From: Pycnopodia helianthoides
Taxonomy: Eukaryota > Echinodermata > Asteroidea > Forcipulatida > Asteriidae
Direction of reading: 5' to 3'
Assembly (NCBI GenBank): GCA_032158295.1
Contig: CM063263.1
Coordinates: 9,706,474-9,770,473 of the forward strand
Length of the DNA: 64,000 bases
Shown: one piece after another, positions 38,101-64,000 of the stretch
Layout: every line of letters begins with the position of its first letter
How positions within the stretch are numbered: the first letter of the stretch is position 1
Program-made: the position numbers and the translations under genes
Notes under the pieces: generated by a model
What the model was told of the DNA's origin: nothing
Database searches by the model: none
What the model saw: only the letters and a program-made list of their open reading frames with translations

Positions 38101-41100
38101 TTTTAGACGAAAATTAAACAATGATGTTTTTCATCTTTGCCAATCCTGGTCCAAAATAAGGTACGCGGAGTAATTAAGTAGTCCAATGCTTTTTGGAGAC
38201 GATTCAAAAGTTCACACACGCTGATGTTGTCTTTTTTGTGTGAAATACCTACGCGAGGTTTGTCCACATGAACAAGAAGAATTTTAGAGCACCTGGTTTG
38301 TACGCGATGAATGGGATGATCTGGTCCAAATAATCGCCCAATATGGGGGTTCACCGGACCAAGAGCCCCACCGCCTTAACAGATTAGGCTGCCATCCACT
38401 TTATGCAGGAGTGAAAGGAGTTGGTTGGCTAGCGTCGTTTTGACAGAATGTGCCAATTTGTAGGTTCAACGTATAACGATAAACGCGGTTTATACAGACA
38501 CGTTAACTACGCGTTGCAATGGACGCTAGCCTGACGGGCTATAAACGTTAGTGACCGTCTTATATGAGGACATTTTTAAGCGAGACTTTTGTGCACATGC
38601 TAGCAGAACACTTTGGCCTAGAAAATCATCATTCTGGTCAGTTGCGAGCAGTGTGCCGGGAGTGCGGGGACGACTCCTACCCGGCTGCTTTGCACGAGGG
38701 CGAATGGAACGCGTCGCGCTAGGAAATCAAGCAATCTATGGGTACAAACAATCAGCAGACTGTACAGCTGCAATTCCCTGTTTTGTGCACATCGTAATGG
38801 TAAAGTTGCGAACGTAACGTACGTTATGCGAGGACGACTTGGACCCGCTGTTTGAGGATATTTCTACTCAGTAAACTTGTGCTCGGGTGAATGGAACACG
38901 TCGGGCTGGGATAAAAAGCAAATTATGTGGGTACAAAATTGTGCACGGCCCCAGCGAGTGAAATTCGTTTCCTTTGTGCACATCATAATGGGTATGTTGT
39001 GAACGTGTGTGTGGACGACAATGGGGCTACGTTGTACGATAACAATTCAATCATTCCGCGGGTACCAAGAGCGTAAACACTCTACAAATAAATAAATATA
39101 CACACACCAGTGTACATCCCAATGGGAAAAATCGCGAATGCAACATCCGAGTTTGTGGAGTTGTGAACCGGCTTTTCTGGGTTATGTATGGGTAATTCAC
39201 ACTCGTAAACAAACATAAAATCAACCAATCTGTGAGAACGAAATGCTTTTATGAACCTCTTTCGCGCATGGCCTTTACAAAAAAGGGAAGCCGGTCATCT
39301 CGCCCGCAAGCAAGCTCGCCCCCAACAAAGTCCCCTCAAAAGAAATCTGACAAGGCTGACCTGCTTTTGTTAATGTTTTTTTTATTTATTCACAAGTGTC
39401 ATTAAAAGGTTTAACTATTTTAAAAACGGCCTAAATAAACGACAGATGAACCAGGTATGCACAAAAACGAACGTTTGGTAGGGCTACAGTATTCAAATTT
39501 ATTTAACTGTTCAATAACTTCTTCCCCCAAAAGTTATTAAACCGTTCAATAACTTCTTCCACAAAAGAGTTGTACACAAACACCCCTTTCAATCCTTATC
39601 ACAAAAGCATCTGCTACAAATTAAAAGGCAAGTTTGCAACATGGCAATGGCAACGACGATTGAATACGGCGTGCTTATACGGTAACCGAGTTGGGGTGCG
39701 TAAAGACTCTTCTTTCTTGCTACGTCTGGACCGTCCAGACGGTCCGGACGGTCCGGGGGAACCTGAGATAGGGGATATGGAGATTTTTTGTGTGCCGCCT
39801 CCCTGTGTGTGTTGCACGGCGCAGCAATTGCCAGGGCCCCAAGGTGCATAACAATGACAAAATGGCACACGTACTTTTTTTTTGCTGGTTATCTTATTCT
39901 GATAAGTAAAAATGTTTCATGCTGATGTAGTTTATAATTGGGCCCTGACCGTCGAAATCGGGTTCACTCAAACGGTGGGCGACTTCAACGTTTGCGAAGT
40001 GGCAGCACAGCACGCACACCCATGAGGGAATTTGTACGTGGCGTACTGGGAACCTACGATATGACACTTTTTGTGTGGAGAATTCACCGATGCAGCGCGT
40101 GCGTAAGTGAGAGTAGAAAAGTCCCCATATCCGTGGACAACATTCTTCCCAACACACGCTCTTACCCACTATGTGTTACAAAGGAACTACGGCGTTGAGG
40201 ATATTGCAACGTTGGACCTCAAAACCGCTTCATTTTCTAGGGTTACATTGTGATATACCGAGTGTGTACAAACAAACGGTAGTAGAATAATGTGCCAGTT
40301 CATAGGATTAGTGTTGGCCACGCCGTAACAAGCTTGCATAATACATAATGCATCACACACCGGGACACCAAAATTCGATGGTGAAATGTACTAAATACAC
40401 TGTTTTCTTTGGAACAATTTTCCCATGCTCTACGTACAAAAATTTGTACATAATTGTCGCCATTTAGGCGAACAATACTGATGAAAATCTACGCACAAAA
40501 TGCATGAAATGTACGCATTGCAAATGCAAAGTTTTTCGGCATGTGTGTCTTAAAAATTAGGCCCAAACAACGCGGGGTTTATTTAATGTACAAACAAACT
40601 GAGTACTTACTTTGTTTCTTCTAACGTAGTCAGCCGACACACGTGTTTACACTTTCTGCAGAAAAATGAAGTCTGTTCACCGCCAAAACTGTCCTCGCAT
40701 CCAACAGTATCTGACATTGGTATAAAATGACTGGACGGACGGACACTCACAGCCTTCAGAAACTCATAAATGCTCGTTTTGCCAAGGAACTTCACGAGCA
40801 TACGGCGTGTACACAGTGGCTTGAACAAAATGTCCTCATATGAGGACAACGTGTGCATTCAACGCACGGAAATTCCTTCATTGATAATGTACACAAGTTA
40901 CTTTTTCCGGTGCCGGGGTGCGGGACCCGCGAAATGACAACATTCCAGGGAACCTGCCAAAAAAGCGCAAAAGGTTTTCATTAATTTGCCCATTTTGAGA
41001 GGGTGAATAGCGGGAAATGGTAGCGGATGGTCGGGAGGGTATCGTGGTGGGTGGAAGGTGGTGGGTCGAAGGTGGGGATGGGGTGGGGGAGGGTGGGGGA

Positions 41101-44089
41101 GGCGGGGTGGAGGGTGGGGATGGGGATGGGGATCGGGAAAGGTGGAGATGGGGGAAATGGGGATTGGGATGGGGAGAATGGGGATGGGGAGGCGGGGATG
41201 GGAGATGGTGGGAACCGCCGGATTGGTGGGGATCGGGGATGGTTGGGATCTGGGATGGTTGGGATGCCGGGGATGGTGGGGAATGGTGGAGTGGGGGTGG
41301 GGTCAATTTTAAACATTTCTGGGAGGGTCTAAGTAAAAAAAAAACTAAAACAAAGCTCACTGGTACAACAGACCTTTGATAGCTGCAAGCTAGTTAATCT
41401 GAACATTGTTTATAAAACCATTAAAAACGTCAAAAATTTAAAGGAACATTACAGAATTGGTAAGAAAAAAACTTGTAAAATATACTTTTTGATCACAGAT
41501 TTACATAAAACCTACACGGTCTAATGATGATGATAGTAGAAAACATCCCTTGAAATATTTCCGTCTGAAATGCCATATTTGATGAGAAATGAATAAACTA
41601 ATTTTCCGATTGAAGTTAATCGCTCAGTGAGCGTTTTATTCTTTTGTTGAATCTATATGATTTCATGCAAATGTGTAATCGGTTTTTTTACTATTTTCTC
41701 GTGACCCAGATGGCCGATCGATCTCAAACTTCTACAGGTTTGTCAGTTTATGTATATGGTTGATAACATAAAGTGCTTACACTGCCAGCAACTGTTTTGT
41801 TAGCAAAAACCAATTCTGTAATGTTCCTTTAACTGGTAGAGAACAATGGAATTCTATTACTTGGAATACTTTCATTTGAAAGACTATAGTGACAGTACGT
41901 TTGGTGTTTTTGGTTTTTCTTGTTCAGTGTCTCTTTTTGGTTTGGGTATAAACAAAAACGATATACCAAAATTATGATAAAACTATGGAAATATTTGAGG
42001 AAGTTACCAAAAGCATTTCTAATTTAATATGCATCATCTCTATTTTTTCAGCACACTTAGAAAGCCCAAGGTCAACCCGTCGAAAATAAAAATTATCCAC
42101 CCAAGTTTCTTCCGATACGTCTTCACAAAATATATGGATGGAGTTTCCTACAGACCAACAACAGGTAAAAATGGGAGGGGGGTAAAATACTTGTAATTAT
42201 TTTTATTTTTGATTTCAAATACCAAAACTACAAGGGAAATATTTCAAATACCAAAACTACAAGGGAAACAGACTGGGTAAATTTTTACTAATTTGGGGTT
42301 GTACAGAGAAACATTTACCCTGGACAAAGACAAATTTACCCCCAAACAAAAATATCGACAAAATAGGGAGACTGCCAACATAGGACTAGATGGCTCAGTT
42401 GGTAGAGCACCGGCACGTCAATCCGAAGGTCATTTGTTCAAATCCTGGCTCTAGTCAATTTTTCTTTGTTCAACCCCTTAACAAAATTAATTAAAACAAA
42501 TTCATTATTAAAGGCAGTATTTCATTGAATGTTTTGTTTCTTCTTCATGTTTTGTTTCTTTGTTGGAGGGAAAACCCATGAAGTTAGGTATAGAATGGAA
42601 AACCCAATCCACATACAAGCTCAGGGCCCAATTCCACAGAGCTGCTAAGCACAACAATTTGCTTAGCATGAAATTTCTTCCTTGATAAAAACAGGGTTAC
42701 CAACCAAATTTCCATGTGTTGCATTTTGCTTGTTACTGGTATTCAGCTGTTGTTTGCTTATCCTGAAAATCACGTGGAACTTTGGTTGGTAATCCTGTTT
42801 TTATCAATGAAGAAATTTCATGCTAAGCAAATTGTTGTGCTTAGCAGCTCTATGAAATTGGGCCCTGGTCTGAGGCGAGATTTAACCAGGGTCCACAAAG
42901 GTGAAAAGCAGGAAAAGAAACCACAGAGCCAACCAGATCCTCCCTTTTTTTGTGGGGAGTGTTTGCCATTTGTTATCGATTGGACTTCAAACATACTAAA
43001 TACCTTTTGTACAACAAAATGTTTATGTCATTTCCCTGACCGTGGTGGCTGTACAACAGTTTTTCTATGTCATTTCCCTGACTGTGGTGGTTCTACAAGT
43101 CCTTACAGCTTGCATGTTCCTTCTAAACGTACTAGAACTTCCTCCAGACACATCTTAGACGTCCCAAGGAACCATCTGGAAGTGTCCAAGTGTGGGTTTA
43201 TTCCTATTATTTCATCTTCCTACAATGCTTCATGATAGGGTGTGTGTTTTGCAGCATTATTGCTTTTGTAAACAAGTCAGCAGATGTATTTTGGTACATG
43301 ATGACTAGGCTTTTTGTATCCCTACTGAAAAATATTTCAGCTACGCCAAATTATGTAACTATCATAAACCTTCAAACTCTTCAACTAACACTTTTAATAA
43401 TTTCATTATCTTGTCATTGTTTCTTTGCACTGTGCTCTACTTAAAATTATATTTTTTAAATCCCGTCTTGTGTTTATTGATGGTGTATTGTTGTTGGCTG
43501 GAGATAACTGAAATGAAAACAAAATAAACTCACTGATAAATAAATGATGAGCTTTTGTTTGTAGTTTTTTAGGCATTGCATGGTGAGGTATTGATATTCG
43601 GTTTGCGGTAACACCATGTGTAATGTGTATAATTATCTACTTTGCTGTGTAGATTTTGTTCTTTAGAGAACTTTTGTCTTGTTATTTGTTCTACTACCGT
43701 GGACTAGATTTTCGGAATTCGGGAGACTTCTCAGTTCTGAAAAGAACAATCTTGCTTATTAACTACTACCTGGGCGGAAGGTAGGAAATCGGCCTGGACT
43801 ACTATGTCACACCCTCAAGAAGCACCATCCCTTTTGTTTACAAGAAATTACATCCCTGTCTCATTTTCCACTAGGTGCTGTTGCTGTAGTCATGGCCCTA
43901 CATCTCTGTGACGAGGTCAACATCTACGGATTTGGGTATGACCATCGATTCACTCTGCACTACTACGATAAACAGTTCATCAAGCACCCGGACAATTTTA
44001 CCAGTTTACATGACGTTGACAACGAGCGAATTCTTTGGAAAAAACTCCACGATGAGGGAATCTTGCGACTTTTTAAAAGGGAAGAGTGA
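29102..44089 (+). CDS. ST-C: ST6GalNAc-like sialyltransferase, 7 exons over 15 kb
   Basis: Third paralogue. Exons: 29102-29482, 29900-30062, 30545-30701, 34260-34368, 34903-35009, 42052-42164, 43875-44089; 414 residues; same intron phases as ST-A. Exon 1 has a basic N-terminus then a signal anchor at ~17-36 (YIALVFLAIYGGGLIGAKF) and a longer stem with sequons NVS and NRT. Motif [40 protein letters not shown]. Motif S: HPSFFRYVF...RPTTG, LHLCDEVNIYGFG. Motif III: HYYD. Motif VS: HDVDNE. The gene is inflated by a TIR element in intron 3 and by repeats in the 7 kb intron 5. Its stop lies about 1.8 kb from the stop of the convergent DHX8 gene. A second ATG at codon 7 is possible, but the first fits the longer cytoplasmic tail. 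Acceptor specificity is inferred. Confidence 0.9.
30705..31596. mobile_element. TIR DNA transposon (~892 bp) in ST-C intron 3
   Basis: Left inverted repeat 30705-30902 and right inverted repeat 31397-31596 match over about 200 bp with few gaps, ending in TAGCC...GGCTA. The 9-bp word cttcaggta flanks both ends (30696-30704 and 31597-31605), a perfect target-site duplication. The interior (~490 bp) carries a minus-strand RecQ-like helicase fragment. No transposase is visible, so it is probably non-autonomous. A 9-bp duplication is compatible with Mutator-like elements, but the superfamily is unassigned. Confidence 0.85.
31033..31269 (-). pseudogene. RecQ-like helicase N-terminal fragment inside the TIR element
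   Basis: A minus-strand reading frame of 78 codons contains NNFNPEQRKALHCFLLEHDV followed by FVNLPTGFGKSAVF. The PTGFGKS is a Walker A (motif I) and the preceding NPEQRKAL resembles the Q-motif region of RecQ-type helicases. Similarity ends right after motif I, so this is a truncated fragment and cannot be an active helicase. It lies wholly between the inverted repeats and so travels with the element. Confidence 0.65.
31690..32015. mobile_element. Repeat family AAAGGTATTGTACAC in ST-C intron 3
   Basis: Same unit as at 20778, lacking the palindromic core. Lies just 3' of the TIR transposon. Confidence 0.7.
35460..36500. repeat. Degenerate satellite-like tandem array in ST-C intron 5
   Basis: The block gaattgtctccgaatacgcg + gacaaaatgtcat recurs at about 35501, 35631, 35926, 36212 and 36302, alternating with cacaaagtggtgtctcatgc / gctcgctgagattg blocks. 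Spacing is ~90-150 bp or multiples. All open frames here are shadows of the repeat. Confidence 0.75.
36501..41000. other. ST-C intron 5 middle: highly diverged repeat-like DNA
   Basis: Words recalling the adjacent array keep reappearing (tatccccaaattcgaggaca near 36745, tcctcatatgaggacaacg near 40830, ccccatatccgtggacaac near 40124) and tttgtgcacatcgtaatgg recurs near 38783 and, varied, 38970 and 39110. No exon of any known protein was found. A GC palindrome lies at 39724-39756. Confidence 0.45.
41015..41305 (+). repeat. G-rich GGGGAT minisatellite in ST-C intron 5
   Basis: Almost purely purine on the plus strand with dozens of GGG/GGGG runs separated by 1-5 bases (ggggatggggatggggatcg type). 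It would be transcribed as a G-rich RNA within the ST-C pre-mRNA and could form G-quadruplexes. The Gly/Trp- or Pro/Ser-rich frames are artefacts. Confidence 0.85.
41439..41832. mobile_element. Repeat family TAAAGGAACATTACAG in ST-C intron 5
   Basis: A ~394 bp unit with inverted ends taaaggaacattacagaatt and aattctgtaatgttccttta. Copies at 51367-51760 and, inverted, at 56691-57073 share the interior (cgctcagtgagcgttttatt). A MITE-like element without coding capacity. Confidence 0.75.
42383..42460 (+). repeat. tRNA-like sequence in ST-C intron 6
   Basis: gactagatggctcagttggt has a good acceptor 5' strand (GACTAGA pairs with terminal TCTAGTC), a D-arm and a B-box-like gttcaaatcc, but anticodon and T stems pair poorly. 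A shared leader (agggagactgccaacat) precedes this and the copy at 63468-63540, so it is a tRNA-derived repeat rather than a working tRNA. Confidence 0.55.
42624..42865. mobile_element. Fold-back element of the GGGCCCAATTTC family in ST-C intron 6
   Basis: Left end gggcccaattccacagagct and right end agctctatgaaattgggccc pair as terminal inverted repeats, with inner pairs such as tgcttagcatgaaatttctt and its inverse. About 242 bp. Confidence 0.75.
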
Positions 44090-44169
44090 CGTTGTGAACT
44101 GGAATGCATTCCCACAATAGAAGAATTTATTAGTGTTTACCAAGCCATCTAGTACAGTAGATACAAGCA

Positions 44170-44320
44170 GGGCCCAATTACATAGAGCTGCTTAAGCACA
44201 AAAAATAGCTAAGCACAACAAAACTATGCTTTCCAGAATAAGGTTACCAGCCAAAATACCATGTCACATGTACAGTTTGTGGCTGGTATCCTGCTGATTA
44301 CTGCAATTTTGGCCCAGGTA
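44170..44320. mobile_element. Partial GGGCCCAATTTC-family fold-back downstream of ST-C
   Basis: Begins gggcccaattacatagagct, continues through cttaagcacaaaaaatagct and aataaggttaccagccaaaa, and stops near ctggtatcctgctgattact without the opposite inverted end. It is probably in or just beyond the ST-C 3' UTR. Confidence 0.6.
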
Positions 44321-45465
44321 TGATATTTGGCCCTTGGAAAAAAGTAGGACAAAGTACAAAGGCTGGCCTACATGTTTAACATATATAGAGTTTTATATAG
44401 TTTTTGTGCTATTTGATATCCATTTTGCTAAAGTTCCTGTGGGCAAACAAAATTGGAAATCGGACTATTGAAGTAAGAAGAATATCATGCCTGTAACATA
44501 AAGTCATTGTGGTGCAGAAGTATTTTGTCCAAAGACTGTACACAGCCATACTGACTACTGAGGCAATTTGTCTTTGTTCAGCCCAAAATTTATCTTTAAC
44601 AGGGGCTGATCCAGGATTTTCAGAAAGGGGGGGGGGGAGGCGCAATTTTTGAGGGCCAATTTCCAGGTTGAATTTTTTGAGTAATTTTTTAAAGATAAGT
44701 TGATCACAGCGTTAGGTCCGCTAAACATTACATGCTCTCTGGTTCTAGGAAGTTTTACAAGCATTTTACAACTTGTTTTTTACCAACTTTAAAATTAGAA
44801 GTTTGATTTATTAGCCGTTCAATTTAGCTTTGTGTTTTTATTTTTCTGTCAGCAGAAATAACGGTGCGCCGACACCTATTTGGAAGGGTCGGTAATTTAT
44901 TTATTCATGACAACATGGAAACCAAACTATAAGCAGATAAAAATCGTCATCATTTATTACAGCGAAACTCTTCTGTAGTATGTTGGGGGTACTTGTTTAA
45001 TTCACAATTACTTGACTAAAGCATGTGCTTAAATAAGTTAAATGTACATTTACATGTCATCATAGGTTTTAAGAGAAATTGTAAAATTTAGCCGCGAGTT
45101 ATTTAGGGAACCACAGTTCTGTATTTTTGACAGGAACTGATAGTGTATATCCACAACGAGGGAAAACATGTGAACAATCTATCGTTAGATATCAATTTTT
45201 CTTCACATTTAAAAAAATAAAAAGACCTAAAAAGTTGAAGCTGTTTTGTTTCTTTTGCTTAACTTTTTCTTTTTGGGGGGCGGGGGGTTGTACTTAAAAA
45301 TATCAAAAACCTTTAAACAAAGTGTACTTCACATCATCCCTTAAAAAAGATATTTACAAAATGCAGATGCTTCCATAATAAATATGTCCATCCAAATCTC
45401 CTTTTCCGTTCAGTTTGTGTGTACAGCTAGAAGGTTTGGGAAAAACCACCGTGTTGCAATTACAA
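44321..45465. other. Spacer between ST-C and DHX8 stops
   Basis: AT-rich with poly-G runs near 44627 and 45275. No gene recognised; it must include both 3' UTR ends. Confidence 0.4.
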
Positions 45466-45815
45466 CAAAAACAGATTAACCCTCCTACTCTTTGAAAACA
45501 TTTTCCAGCGAGTTGACCAACCATTTAAAACCAATCGACTACATGGATTGTGTAAGGTGGCATAACTGTGCACAGAACTAACTGTGTACTGTGTAGATGC
45601 ATGAACCACATGATAACATATTGCAGGCTGGCATAGTTCATCCGTCATTCAAAACCACAGTGGATGATAATGAATGGTCAGACAGTAGGAGGGTTGACTG
45701 TGCACTGTATAAACAGATCCACCACATGGTATCGTATTACAGGCTGCCACAGTTTATCCATCATTCAAAACCACGGTGGATGATATTGAATGGTCAAACT
45801 GTAGGAGGGTTACAG
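45466..45815. repeat. Tandem repeat family tgcaatatgatacc...aaaccacggtgg 3' of DHX8
   Basis: Blocks such as catcattcaaaaccacggtg and gtattacaggctgccacag repeat at ~115 bp spacing. The same family appears in introns at 48325-48620 and 62455-62690. It probably lies in the DHX8 3' UTR or just beyond. Confidence 0.65.
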
Positions 45816-45871
45816 TTGTCGTCTGATGCAACATTTAAGCCCCACTTGCCGGGAATGGTTCCAAGACTCCA

Positions 45872-64000
<18,129 letters not shown>

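Noticed and set aside
40878..41379. Pro/Ser-rich (minus) and Gly/Trp-rich (plus) frames up to 160 codons
   Set aside because: Low-complexity G-rich tract, not a protein.
42383..42460. Functional tRNA gene
   Set aside because: Acceptor and D stems pair, but the anticodon and T stems do not; a leader shared with another copy points to a repeat.

Overview
The window is animal nuclear DNA. Genes are split into short exons (about 80-380 bp) with GT-AG introns, long introns and intergenic stretches are filled with SINE, LINE, fold-back (MITE-like) and minisatellite repeats, and codon-level similarity is to metazoan proteins. The mix of a tRNA-derived SINE, several TIR/fold-back families and an expanded ST6GalNAc-like sialyltransferase cluster suggests a marine deuterostome. 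An echinoderm, probably a sea star, is my best guess, but this rests on memory of repeat style and was not searched.

Layout. 1-10 kb: no gene; diverged local duplications, GTT and CA microsatellites, a minisatellite and the 3' tail of a non-LTR retrotransposon. 10.07-15.2 kb (+): sialyltransferase gene ST-A, 7 exons. 15.2-18.4 kb: convergent spacer with a fold-back element. 24.0-18.4 kb (-): ST-B, 7 exons. 24.0-29.1 kb: divergent spacer with a very recent ~893 bp tandem duplication and a LINE reverse-transcriptase fragment. 29.1-44.1 kb (+): ST-C, 7 exons, inflated by a TIR transposon (intron 3) and by about 5 kb of degenerate satellite plus a G-rich tract (intron 5). 64.0-45.9 kb (-): orthologue of the spliceosomal DEAH-box helicase DHX8/Prp22, 21 exons visible, the 5' end beyond the window edge.

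The three sialyltransferases share the same intron phases (0,1,2,0,2,1) and nearly the same exon lengths, so they are tandem paralogues with the middle one inverted. They should be Golgi type II membrane enzymes that transfer sialic acid from CMP-sialic acid, by family to GalNAc-type O-glycans. DHX8 is an unrelated housekeeping neighbour that releases spliced mRNA from the spliceosome.

Most notable: a ~892 bp terminal-inverted-repeat element carrying a RecQ-like helicase fragment sits exactly at the ST-C exon 3 splice donor, so its 9 bp target duplication copies the donor. Six DHX8 exons and one ST-B exon carry small indels that break or shift the frame although homologous residues continue on both sides; this looks like homopolymer errors of an unpolished assembly, or else real decay. 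Partial copies of two DHX8 exons lie in the neighbouring introns. I did not find a clearly new multi-gene system.
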